DNA of 28,010 bases. It comes from an uncultured Christensenella sp. (GTDB lineage Bacteria; Bacillota; Clostridia; Christensenellales; UBA3700). Made by a program: the position numbers and the translations under genes. Positions 1-7,054 of this stretch are shown here, piece by piece. The notes under the pieces are model-generated. The model was not told the origin of the DNA. It did no database searches and worked only from the letters and a program-made list of their open reading frames with translations. Location of the stretch: positions 15,248 to 43,257 of the forward strand of contig CAJTNW010000014.1 in the NCBI GenBank assembly GCA_910577795.1. Direction: 5' to 3'. How positions within the stretch are numbered: position 1 is the first letter of the stretch; every line of letters begins with the position of its first letter.

Positions 1-2371
1 TTATTACAAAAATAGGCTTTATATTATGCCTTGTGCCGTCAATTGTCCTTAGCATACAAACAAAATAATCTACACCAAAGCCAATAATAAATGGTATTGC
101 AAATAGTATATTTCCTGTTATCATTGACATAAGCAGGCTTACAAGCAAGCCTAGTCTTGAAAAGCCATTCATAATGTTTAATAAAATAATATGATTATAA
201 ATTGGAGATTTATTTAGTTCTTTTATTTGCTTGTCGTCATTTTTAATCTTCTTTTTTATAAATCCACCAAGCAATAAATCACCTTTAAACCAACGATTAT
301 GTCTTGATATTTCTGATGGTATACTTTTTGGTGCATTTTCAAAGGTAACCTCTGGCAACTCTCCAGTTGTTAAAACACTACCTTCTATAATGTCATGACT
401 TAATATCCTATTTTTAGGAAATAAATTATTCAATTTTGCGTAGTAAGATTCTAGTCTAAAAATACCTTTTCCGCAATATATTCCTTTACCAAAAAAGTTA
501 TAATAAAAAGAATTTGTAGGTAAATATCTTGAATATCCGCAGTCAAAGTAGTATCTTTTGCCATACAGAGTATCCATAGAATATAAATCATATTTTGTTT
601 TAAATGTCATTAAATCATATTTTTTGTTTAATGGGTGCAACATTCTACAAACACTATTTAGTATGGTGTTTGGTAGCAAACAGTTATCATCGTCAAAAGT
701 TGCTATAAATGTAGGTTTTTCTATATTATCCTGCATAATATAAGCAAATTTTTCTTTATCTCCAGTAATTAAAAGTTCGCATAAATCTAGTATTGCACCA
801 CGTTTGCGTTCAAATGCAGTGTAATATTTGCCTTGTTTTGTTCTTTTTCTAACAAAAATATTTATATCTGATAAGCCAGTTAATCTACTACTTATTCTCT
901 TGTTTAAATCGTCATCAAAAGAATTTTTTTCTGTTTTGCTTTTTTTATAGTCTATTAGCAAAGCAAAAGATATATTTTTACCTTTGTTTGACATCTCTAG
1001 TTCTTTAATTTTGCGAACTGCACTATCTGCTCCCTTTTCGTCTGCAATAAAAGTAGGCAAAATCACTAGTGTTTTTGCGTTATCTGGTAATACTTGTAAA
1101 TCAAGTTTTGGAGTAGGCTTTTGTTTTAATGTAATTGATAAAGCATTAATTAATAAATTGTTTATTAATGGTAGCAAAAAGAAAGGCGATATTATAATTG
1201 TTGTTATCATTACAGCAATGTTAGAAGAAGTTAAAAGGCCAAATAAAGCAGTTACCGCTAAAGTAATTAACCATACTGCGGCAATAAAGTAATTTTCTTT
1301 TATTTTTGTACCTTTTTTATAAGTTAAAATTACATTGCTATTAATGTAATGTTTTAAAGTTTCTTTTTCTTCAAATAAATATTTACCAAAATGTTCGCCA
1401 GTAGACTCTTGCAATTCAAATAATTTTTTAACTACAGTTTGTTCTTCAATTTTATGCTTATTACTAACCTCTTCAATTATATTCAAATAGTCATTTTTGC
1501 TTATTATATCCATAGATTTATATAGTTCATCTTGCTCTAACAAATAATTTGTATGGTTAATTGTAAGCAAATAAACACCATCTAATTCTTTTTTAATAAA
1601 ATTTAGTGATGAAATTATATTTGCAGTTAGTCTAAAGTCATTTGCCAATTTTTCAGTAAAAATATATTGAATATTGTCAAGATTACCACTATAATCTTCA
1701 ATATGCTTTTTGTCATTTTCTAATTTTCCAAATTTGCTTCTAAAATACAAATAATCGTCTACATTTGCAAGTTCTTTTGCAAAATCAAATTTTTTTGCTG
1801 TTTTTTCATAATATTGCAAATATTTTGATTTTTTTGCAATGTCAATTATTTTGCAAACTAAAGCATAAAGCAAAGCCTGTGGCAATGCGGATACTTCATC
1901 TGTTGATAAAGGTGTATATTCATTAAATTTATCAACAATTGCTTTAATATTTTGTTTATTAATATTGCAGTCTGTGTTGTTTACAATATATTCAGCAAGC
2001 AAAATAATCCTTACTTTGCCATAATTATGCGGAAGTATAGCAAAGTATTTAAAGTTTTGGCTATTAAAACGTGACATTATGTTATGATAATTCTCATAAA
2101 TCAATTTTTCGTATAAATAAATTTCCTCATCTCTTTTAATTTTGTCAGAAATGAGTTTGTAAATATTATTGATTTTTTTGCTTTTTGATAGTATTTGTGG
2201 TGACTGTCCATAAGACTTTGGATTACGTAACTTCTCTGCTAGTTTTGCAGTGTTTAATTTTAAATCATCCTCACTCATTTTTGTAATCAATTTGTGATTT
2301 AATCTCATTTTTAAAGCCATATACCCGAATATAATTACAAGTATAGCAAGTCCAATAATAATGTAAATCAT
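1..2371 (-). CDS. Cyclic beta-1,2-glucan synthase-like GT84 glycosyltransferase, partial (3' end off the left edge)
   Basis: An uninterrupted minus-strand reading frame starts at an ATG at 2369-2371 behind a GCGGAGGT Shine-Dalgarno and stays open to the window edge (790 codons). Residues 1-22 form a membrane anchor. A long, probably cytosolic helical region follows, then a paired hydrophobic block at about 358-405. From about residue 433 (TLVILPTFIADEKG) comes a GT-A-like glycosyltransferase core with the acidic motif FDDDN near 560, GKGIF, SHDIIEGS near 657 and RHNRWFKGD near 688. New membrane segments begin near 725. The GKGI / SHD-EG / R-x-x-RW order matches the GT84 part of NdvB/Cgs cyclic glucan synthases, which start glucan on themselves and elongate it from UDP-glucose. 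In that family a glucoamylase-like region and a GH94 phosphorylase domain follow; both would lie outside this window. Family assignment is good; the glucan product is inferred. Confidence 0.8.
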   Translation of the reverse strand, partial: MIYIIIGLAILVIIFGYMALKMRLNHKLITKMSEDDLKLNTAKLAEKLRNPKSYGQSPQILSKSKKINNIYKLISDKIKRDEEIYLYEKLIYENYHNIMSRFNSQNFKYFAILPHNYGKVRIILLAEYIVNNTDCNINKQNIKAIVDKFNEYTPLSTDEVSALPQALLYALVCKIIDIAKKSKYLQYYEKTAKKFDFAKELANVDDYLYFRSKFGKLENDKKHIEDYSGNLDNIQYIFTEKLANDFRLTANIISSLNFIKKELDGVYLLTINHTNYLLEQDELYKSMDIISKNDYLNIIEEVSNKHKIEEQTVVKKLFELQESTGEHFGKYLFEEKETLKHYINSNVILTYKKGTKIKENYFIAAVWLITLAVTALFGLLTSSNIAVMITTIIISPFFLLPLINNLLINALSITLKQKPTPKLDLQVLPDNAKTLVILPTFIADEKGADSAVRKIKELEMSNKGKNISFALLIDYKKSKTEKNSFDDDLNKRISSRLTGLSDINIFVRKRTKQGKYYTAFERKRGAILDLCELLITGDKEKFAYIMQDNIEKPTFIATFDDDNCLLPNTILNSVCRMLHPLNKKYDLMTFKTKYDLYSMDTLYGKRYYFDCGYSRYLPTNSFYYNFFGKGIYCGKGIFRLESYYAKLNNLFPKNRILSHDIIEGSVLTTGELPEVTFENAPKSIPSEISRHNRWFKGDLLLGGFIKKKIKNDDKQIKELNKSPIYNHIILLNIMNGFSRLGLLVSLLMSMITGNILFAIPFIIGFGVDYFVCMLRTIDGTRHNIKPIFVI

Positions 2372-2540
2372 AATTACCTCCGCATAAAGCAATTATTTAC
2401 AAATTAAATGGATGTATACTTATCTGCACTAAGTTTTAAATAAATAGATAGTAATATTAATTGTATTAAAATATTTTATAGTAATTGGGTATGAAAAACT
2501 GAAAGAATGGTTTTGATTTTTAAAATTATTGCATATATTG

Positions 2541-2569
2541 TTGTAAAAATAATAGTTTTATGATATTAT
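2541..2569 (+). promoter_or_regulatory. Promoter of rnpB
   Basis: A -35 box TTGTAA (2541-2546), a 17-bp spacer ending in an extended TG (2561-2562) and a -10 box TATTAT (2564-2569) place transcription start at about 2576-2577. This is where the 5' strand of the RNase P P1 helix begins. Confidence 0.7.
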
Positions 2570-2576
2570 AATAATA

Positions 2577-2896
2577 GAGTTGACCAGATAATCGCATTAA
2601 TATGAGGAAAGTCCGAGCATCACAGAGCAGGACGCTGGCTAATTACCAGTGAAGGCGACTTCAAGGAAAGTGCAACAGAAATATACCGCATTATTTATAA
2701 TGTAAGGGTGGAACGGCGAGGTAAAAGCTCACCACACTTAAGGTGACTTGAGTGGTTATGTAAACCCCGTCCGATGCAAGAGACAATGACATTACGGCTG
2801 CTCGCCGGTCAGACAATCGCTTGAGGTTATTGGCAACAATAATCCTAGACAGATGATTATCAAATACAGAACTCGGCTTATAGGTCAATCTCACCA
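2577..2896 (+). ncRNA. rnpB: RNase P RNA, apparently type A
   Basis: This is the catalytic RNA of RNase P, which matures tRNA 5' ends. Conserved blocks appear in the expected order: GAGGAAAGTCCGAGC, AGTGCAACAGAAATATACCGC-like sequence, AAGGGTGGAACGGC, GGTAAAAGCTCACC, GTAAACCCCGTCC with GCAAGAG, AGACAGATGATTATC, and the 3' block CTCGGCTTATAGGTCA. The 5' GAGTTGACC (2577-2585) pairs with GGTCAATCTC (2883-2892) to form helix P1. The 5' GACCAGATAATCGC and 3' CGGCTTATAGGTCA segments resemble the E. coli type A RNA rather than the Bacillus type B RNA. It is flanked by its own promoter and terminator. A minus-strand open frame across it is a chance artefact. Confidence 0.95.
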
Positions 2897-2900
2897 TTAA

Positions 2901-2930
2901 AAAAACGGCTATTATTTAGCCGTTTTTTTT
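2901..2930 (+). terminator. Intrinsic terminator of rnpB
   Basis: A 10-bp stem, AAAACGGCTA (2902-2911) with TAGCCGTTTT (2917-2926), has a 5-nt loop and a U-run to 2930. It lies 5 nt after the RNase P RNA 3' end. Confidence 0.9.
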
Positions 2931-3101
2931 ACTTTTAAGATTTGTCTAAGTTATACATAATGTGTAAAATAAACTCAAATTATTATAAAATCATAGTTAA
3001 ATTAGAATAAAAAAATAAAAATAATTATATTTTAAGCATATTTTTATAATAATTTTAGAATTTTGATAAATAAATATCTTTTAAATTTGTTAACTAAATT
3101 T

Positions 3102-3326
3102 TTAATCTTTTTTATTTTCTAAATAAAAATCAACAAATTCTTGTATAGTAAATTTTTTAACATTACTTGTATCTTGATTAATTAATTTAAAAAAGCAAGT
3201 AGGAATCTCACCTTTCTTTAAATTTTTCTCAACACATAAATCACAACCTTGGTTATGATTTAAAGGATGGTAAGGACATTTTATTTTTTCACAAGTACAA
3301 AAATTTTTTCTTTCGTTTGTTTGCAT
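3102..3326 (-). CDS. Small cysteine-rich DUF6485-like protein
   Basis: This 74-residue soluble protein carries a compact metal-binding-type cysteine pattern in its first half: C-T-C at 10-12, CPYH at 18-21, CDLC at 28-31 and a further Cys near 44 in the segment IPTCFF. The Cx1C...CPxH...CxxC...PxCFF layout resembles the DUF6485 family of small, uncharacterised bacterial proteins common in anaerobes, and a zinc site is the simplest inference. The acidic/aromatic tail (FTIQEFVDFYLENKKD) has no cysteine. The ATG follows a GAGGG site. The gene is monocistronic, has a near-consensus promoter at 3360-3388, and is divergent from the tRNA-Arg gene. No function can be assigned. Confidence 0.75.
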   Translation of the reverse strand: MQTNERKNFCTCEKIKCPYHPLNHNQGCDLCVEKNLKKGEIPTCFFKLINQDTSNVKKFTIQEFVDFYLENKKD

Positions 3327-3359
3327 ACTACCCTCTTTTATTAATAATTTATTTAATTA

Positions 3360-3388
3360 ATTATACCATACTAAATCACTTTTATCAA
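3360..3388 (-). promoter_or_regulatory. Promoter of the DUF6485-like gene
   Basis: On the minus strand, TTGATA (3383-3388), a 17-bp spacer ending TGG (extended -10) and TATAAT (3360-3365) predict a start near 3353, about 27 nt before the ATG. It is divergent from the tRNA promoter 57 bp away. Confidence 0.75.
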
Positions 3389-3444
3389 ATAATATAAATT
3401 AGTTGTATGTTTTTTTATTATTTTAATTAGTTAATCACTATTGT

Positions 3445-3473
3445 TTGACATTTAATTAAAACTATTGTACAAT
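3445..3473 (+). promoter_or_regulatory. Promoter of tRNA-Arg
   Basis: A perfect TTGACA (3445-3450), a 17-bp spacer and TACAAT (3468-3473), with TG directly before the -10, predict a start near 3480 and a leader of about 40 nt before the tRNA. Confidence 0.8.
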
Positions 3474-3519
3474 TACATAGTAATTTAAAATTAATTAATA
3501 AATTATAGAAACTGATAAT

Positions 3520-3594
3520 GCTTCCGTAATTAAATGGATATAATACCTCCCTCCTAAGGAGGCTTTGTGGGTTCGATTCCCGCCGGGAGTACCA
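3520..3594 (+). tRNA. tRNA-Arg (CCU anticodon), CCA encoded
   Basis: The full cloverleaf can be folded by eye. The acceptor GCTTCCG pairs with CGGGAGT, with two G-U pairs. The D arm is ATTA/TAAT with a GG-containing loop. The anticodon stem is CCTCC/GGAGG around the loop CTCCTAA, giving anticodon CCT at 3553-3555. The T arm is GTGGG/CCCGC around TTCGATT. Discriminator A is at 3591 and the encoded CCA at 3592-3594. It decodes AGG arginine codons. It has its own promoter upstream and a terminator directly downstream, so it is a single-tRNA unit. Confidence 0.97.
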
Positions 3595-3597
3595 ATA

Positions 3598-3634
3598 ATA
3601 TCCGTGATATTAAATTACGGATATTTTTATTTTT
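3598..3634 (+). terminator. Intrinsic terminator of tRNA-Arg
   Basis: ATATCCGT (3598-3605) pairs with ACGGATAT (3617-3624), followed by a T-rich tract to 3634. It begins 3 nt after the CCA end. A separate promoter for the next gene starts at 3640. Confidence 0.85.
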
Positions 3635-3639
3635 GTATA

Positions 3640-3668
3640 TTGAAATTAAATTTAATTTGTGATATAAT
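3640..3668 (+). promoter_or_regulatory. Promoter of the flavoprotein operon
   Basis: TTGAAA (3640-3645), a 17-bp spacer ending TGA (extended -10) and TATAAT (3663-3668) place the start near 3675. This lies downstream of any longer alternative start codon and so supports the ATG at 3703. Confidence 0.75.
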
Positions 3669-3702
3669 AAATACATTATATTGTAATTATGTTGGAGATA
3701 TA

Positions 3703-4767
3703 ATGGAAGAAAATAAATTAAATAAAAAATACAATGTTATAATTGTGGGGGCTGGACCTGCGGGGATATCTACTGCACTTAATTTATTAAAAAATGGAGT
3801 GAAAGATGTAATTGTTTTAGAAAAATATCAATTTCCTCGCTATAAATGCTGTGCTGGATATATTACAAATAAAACTTTGAATGCTTATAAAAACATAGGA
3901 CTAGATATAGAAGAATGCCACTACTCTTTAATAAAAGACTTTAATATATTTTATAATTATAAAAATTGTTTAAATATTACAAATAAATTCCTATATACTA
4001 ACGAAAAAATAGATAGAGTTGAATTAGACTACAATTTTTATAAACTTGCAAAAAATAAAGGTATAGAGATTTTAGAAAATACCATAATCGCAAATCATAA
4101 TATTAAAGAAAATGCTGTAACAATTTCTGGCGGAATTATACTAAAATACAATTATTTAATTTTTGCAGATGGAACATGTGGTTTTGGCAGTCGTTATCAA
4201 AAAAATAAAAAATGTAATATTGCTTTACAAATGACATTTGATAGTGAAAGACAAGAATCTATTGATATACATTTTGGAATAACTCGTCGTGGCTATACTT
4301 GGGTAAGTTCTTTTAACGGAACAACAAATGTAGGTATGACAGATGTTTTTAAAGAGAAAAAAGATTATAAAAAAATATTTGAAGATTTTTTGCAGTCTCA
4401 AAATTTTTCAAACTCTACTGCTAACCTAAAATCTGCTTTTACACCTATTGGTATGCGAAAACCTGTTGTCAATTCTAATATATTATTTGTTGGTGATGCC
4501 GTAGGTGCGTGCGACCCATTGACACTATCTGGTTTGAGATATGCTCTTGATTCTGGTGAGTTTTGTGCCAAATCAATTGCAAAAAGTAAGATTAATATTT
4601 ATAAAAATTACATAAAAAAATTGAAATTTAAGTTTGCAATCACAAGACTTATGCAAAAAGTTTTTTATATTAAATGGGTTATGTGTATTACATTTAATTT
4701 ATTTTGCCGTTGCTTTGGTAAATTTGTTAGCAAAATATTTAATAATTTTTTTGTAAATAAAAAATAA
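3703..4767 (+). CDS. Geranylgeranyl reductase-family FAD-dependent oxidoreductase
   Basis: This 354-residue flavoprotein has a Rossmann FAD-binding start, VIIVGAGPAGIS (residues 12-23), an acidic end of strand 2 (VLEK), the family motif FPRYKCCAGYI near 44-54, a second dinucleotide-fold motif (LIFADGTCGFGS) near 153, and the C-terminal FAD motif LFVGDAVGACDPLTLSGLRYAL near 265-285. This is the layout of geranylgeranyl/digeranylgeranyl reductase-like enzymes (COG0644), which saturate isoprenoid double bonds or act on related lipids; the true substrate here is unknown. A Cys pair sits where archaeal members carry a conserved Cys. The C-terminal 60 residues are basic and hydrophobic, suggesting membrane association. 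The start is ATG 3703 with SD GGAGAT; an in-frame upstream extension would run back through the terminator into the tRNA. First gene of a plus-strand trio. Confidence 0.85.
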   Translation: MEENKLNKKYNVIIVGAGPAGISTALNLLKNGVKDVIVLEKYQFPRYKCCAGYITNKTLNAYKNIGLDIEECHYSLIKDFNIFYNYKNCLNITNKFLYTNEKIDRVELDYNFYKLAKNKGIEILENTIIANHNIKENAVTISGGIILKYNYLIFADGTCGFGSRYQKNKKCNIALQMTFDSERQESIDIHFGITRRGYTWVSSFNGTTNVGMTDVFKEKKDYKKIFEDFLQSQNFSNSTANLKSAFTPIGMRKPVVNSNILFVGDAVGACDPLTLSGLRYALDSGEFCAKSIAKSKINIYKNYIKKLKFKFAITRLMQKVFYIKWVMCITFNLFCRCFGKFVSKIFNNFFVNKK

Positions 4768-4809
4768 ACACTCACATAATCAATAATTTTAAGTTACAAT
4801 GAGGTAAAT

Positions 4810-5514
4810 ATGAATTTGCTATTTGTTAAAGGTTTAAAATTAAATAGGGATAAAATTGATAATTTTGAAATATACCCTTTTAATATTCCTGTTATTAAAA
4901 GTTTAGATGAAATTAAATTGAATAAAAATGTAACTTTTTTTGTTGGTGAAAATGGTACAGGTAAATCTACTATTATTGAAGCACTTGCCGTTTGTATGAA
5001 ATTGTCACCAGAAGGAGGCTCTGGAAATTTGACTTTTGAAAGTTTTAATAGTACCTCAGATTTAAATAATTATATTACAATTTACAAAGGCGGACGAATA
5101 CCAAGAAAAAAGTTTTTTTTACGTGCAGAATCCTTTTATACAATGGCAAATGCGTATGAATATATTAGTGATATACCTAGTATGCACACTCACTCACATG
5201 GCGAAGAATTTTTAAATATCTTTGAAAGATTTAATCCTGACGGATTATATTTGCTAGATGAGCCAGAGTCTGCTTTATCGCCAAATAATCAAATAAAATT
5301 GCTTTGTATTATTGACCAATTAGCCAAAAATGGGGCACAATTTATTATTGTTACTCACTCACCTATTTTATTATCATATCGTGATGGCGAAATTTTAAAT
5401 CTTGATGATAATTTTAATGTTATTGATTATCAAGATACAAATATATATCAAACATACAAGTTATTTTTAAATAAACCAGAGCGAATGCAACACATATTAT
5501 TTGATGAAGAATAG
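4810..5514 (+). CDS. COG3910-type AAA/ABC-like ATPase
   Basis: This 234-residue stand-alone nucleotide-binding protein has Walker A GENGTGKST (about residues 46-54), the conserved segment HTHSHGEEFLNIF near 125-137 where ABC ATPases carry the signature, Walker B LYLLDEPESALSP (about 147-159) and an H-loop THSP near 182. The order and the SHGE motif match the predicted ATPases of COG3910, relatives of SMC/RecF-like ABC ATPases without a long coiled coil. There are no membrane segments, so it is not a transporter on its own. It follows the flavoprotein by 42 nt with SD GAGG and precedes the kinase-like gene by 15 nt, so the three are probably co-transcribed. Its partner and role are unknown. 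Confidence 0.8.
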   Translation: MNLLFVKGLKLNRDKIDNFEIYPFNIPVIKSLDEIKLNKNVTFFVGENGTGKSTIIEALAVCMKLSPEGGSGNLTFESFNSTSDLNNYITIYKGGRIPRKKFFLRAESFYTMANAYEYISDIPSMHTHSHGEEFLNIFERFNPDGLYLLDEPESALSPNNQIKLLCIIDQLAKNGAQFIIVTHSPILLSYRDGEILNLDDNFNVIDYQDTNIYQTYKLFLNKPERMQHILFDEE

Positions 5515-5529
5515 CAAAATGAGGAATTT

Positions 5530-6042
5530 ATGAAATTTAATTATAAAAAAATATTAATTATAGGCTGCGGTGGTAGCGGCAAAAGTACTTTGGCAAGACA
5601 AATGGGAGAAAAATTTGCTTTGCCTGTTGTGCATCTTGATAAAATATATTGGTTACCTAATTGGGTGAAAAAAAATTCTGACCAATTTGATAAGGAATTA
5701 CTTGAGGAATTACAAAAAGAAAAATGGATTATTGATGGAAATTTTACTAGGACTTTTAAAACTAGATTAAGTTATGCAGATTTGTGTATTTTTCTTGATT
5801 ATTCTACTGATTTATGTTTGCAAAGTGTGTTTGAAAGAGTTAAAAAGTATAAAGGCAAAACAAGACCAGATATGACTGAAGGGTGCCCGGAACAAGCCGA
5901 TGAAGAATTTATTGACTGGATAAAAAGTTATAATGACAATGTTAGACCTGAATTTTTAGAAATTTTAAAAAATAGCAATGTACCATATCTAATTTTTAAT
6001 TCAAGAAAACAAACTTCAGAATGGTTAAACAGTTTTGATTAA
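5530..6042 (+). CDS. FlaR-like / adenylate kinase-like P-loop NTPase
   Basis: This 170-residue soluble protein has an N-terminal P-loop GCGGSGKST (residues 12-20), the motif HLDKIYWLPNW (about 35-45) and IIDGNF (about 67-72). In the family these correspond to the nucleotide- and substrate-binding loops of small kinases annotated as 'topology modulation protein' or FlaR-like adenylate kinase relatives. The rest is helical with a charged lid-like region (KKYKGKTRPDM). The length is normal for the family and all recognisable motifs are present. The physiological substrate of the family is not established. SD is GAGG. Last gene before a bidirectional terminator. Confidence 0.8.
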   Translation: MKFNYKKILIIGCGGSGKSTLARQMGEKFALPVVHLDKIYWLPNWVKKNSDQFDKELLEELQKEKWIIDGNFTRTFKTRLSYADLCIFLDYSTDLCLQSVFERVKKYKGKTRPDMTEGCPEQADEEFIDWIKSYNDNVRPEFLEILKNSNVPYLIFNSRKQTSEWLNSFD

Positions 6043-6057
6043 ATTTGACTAAATAAA

Positions 6058-6084
6058 AAAGTCCACATATTATAAGTGGACTTT
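6058..6084. terminator. Bidirectional intrinsic terminator between convergent genes
   Basis: AAAGTCCAC (6058-6066) pairs with GTGGACTTT (6076-6084). It is preceded by an A-run and followed by a short T-rich stretch, so it can serve the plus-strand FlaR-like gene and the minus-strand ATP-grasp gene, whose stop codon is at 6086. Confidence 0.8.
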
Positions 6085-6085
6085 G

Positions 6086-6967
6086 TTATTGATTATTTAC
6101 TTTTTCAATTATATATTGGCTATATAATTTAGCAACATTTATTTTAGTTATGCTCTCAAACATTCCAAAAAAGGCATTGGAATTAACTTCGCATACTAAA
6201 GGTTGATTATTTTTATTTGTAAGCAAATCAATACCGCAATAATCTAAATTTAATGTTTTGGCAACTCTTTGACATAAGGTAATTTGCTCATTAGTTAATT
6301 GTGCTTTAAAACCATTTCCACCTAATTCAATATTAGAGCGAAAATCATTAGTATTTTGTCTACACATTGCACCTATACATTTGCCACCAATTACAATAAC
6401 TCGTGTGTCTGTGCCACTGCTTTCCTTTATAAATTCCTGAAAAATGTGTGGTTTTAATTTTACATTGTCAGCAATTTGTTCTAATTCTAATCTGTTTTTT
6501 GCAAGATATACACTTTTTCCGCAAGAACCATAACATTCTTTTATAATAATAGGATAAGATAATTCTTTTTCTACTTTGTCTAATATTGATTTTTTAACTT
6601 TAGCATCAGGATAATAACAAAGTACTCCACCAATTGTTTTTGGCATAGGGATATTGTTGTTACTAAGCATAATATGTGTTAAAAGTTTGTCATCACATAT
6701 TTCAATTGCACTTGCCTTATTAAAAAGTTTGATATTAAGTTTTTCTAATTTTTCTAATAAATGCTTATCTTTATCCAAATATATACAAAAATCAATATTA
6801 ACAAGGTCATTTACAATAGCCCCGTCACTAATGATTACGGACAATTTATCAGTAGGTATTATTTGTATATTTGAACCTAGATTTTCTAATTCTTCTTTTA
6901 ATCTTAGTGCTTGATTAAGTTCTGTTTTGCTTTTTGCATAAGCATTAACAATTATTATGCCGTTCAT
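6086..6967 (-). CDS. RimK-like ATP-grasp ligase
   Basis: This 293-residue ATP-grasp enzyme resembles RimK-type ligases, which join an amino acid or other amine to a carboxylate through an acylphosphate. Visible elements are a short N-terminal domain (GIIIVNAYAK), the linker IPMPKTIGG, the ATP-grasp lysine region YPIIIKECYGSCGKSVYLA with its flexible loop, IFQEFIKESSGTDTRVIVIGGK, and the metal-binding end LDYCGIDLLTNKNNQPLVCEVNSNAFF, with the Asp and E-x-N residues that bind magnesium. The chosen start, ATG 6967, has SD AGAGG. A start 45 nt upstream would lie inside the promoter -35 box, so it is rejected. Monocistronic. Homologues include ribosomal-protein, cofactor and peptide ligases; the substrate cannot be decided from sequence. 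Confidence 0.82.
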   Translation of the reverse strand: MNGIIIVNAYAKSKTELNQALRLKEELENLGSNIQIIPTDKLSVIISDGAIVNDLVNIDFCIYLDKDKHLLEKLEKLNIKLFNKASAIEICDDKLLTHIMLSNNNIPMPKTIGGVLCYYPDAKVKKSILDKVEKELSYPIIIKECYGSCGKSVYLAKNRLELEQIADNVKLKPHIFQEFIKESSGTDTRVIVIGGKCIGAMCRQNTNDFRSNIELGGNGFKAQLTNEQITLCQRVAKTLNLDYCGIDLLTNKNNQPLVCEVNSNAFFGMFESITKINVAKLYSQYIIEKVNNQ

Positions 6968-6983
6968 TTTAACCTCTTGATTT

Positions 6984-7012
6984 AGTATAGCATACACATA
7001 TAATTTTTGCAA
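6984..7012 (-). promoter_or_regulatory. Promoter of the ATP-grasp gene
   Basis: On the minus strand, TTGCAA (7007-7012), a 17-bp spacer ending TGC (extended -10) and TATACT (6984-6989) predict a start near 6977-6978. That leaves a leader of only about 10 nt, with the SD AAGAGG at its very 5' end. Confidence 0.75.
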
Positions 7013-7024
7013 TTGTTGTAAGTA

Positions 7025-7050
7025 AAAAAACTGGCAATTGCCAGTTTTTT
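7025..7050 (-). terminator. Intrinsic terminator of lipoprotein gene 1
   Basis: A perfect palindrome is centred on CTGGCAATTGCCAG (7031-7044) and flanked by A6 and T6 runs. It begins 4 nt after the lipoprotein stop codon on the minus strand and separates this gene from the ATP-grasp promoter. Confidence 0.9.
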
Positions 7051-7054
7051 GTTA

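Noticed and set aside
2705..2719. The motif AAGGGTGGAACGGCG resembles the T-box antiterminator sequence.
   Set aside because: It lies inside the RNase P RNA, where a similar conserved block is expected, and there is no aminoacyl-tRNA synthetase or amino acid gene downstream on this strand.
2691..2897. A 68-codon minus-strand open frame.
   Set aside because: It is entirely within rnpB on the opposite strand and encodes no recognisable protein.
3565..3702. A 46-codon N-terminal extension of the flavoprotein.
   Set aside because: It would start inside the tRNA-Arg gene and read through the tRNA terminator and the flavoprotein promoter; ATG 3703 has a proper SD and starts right before the FAD motif.
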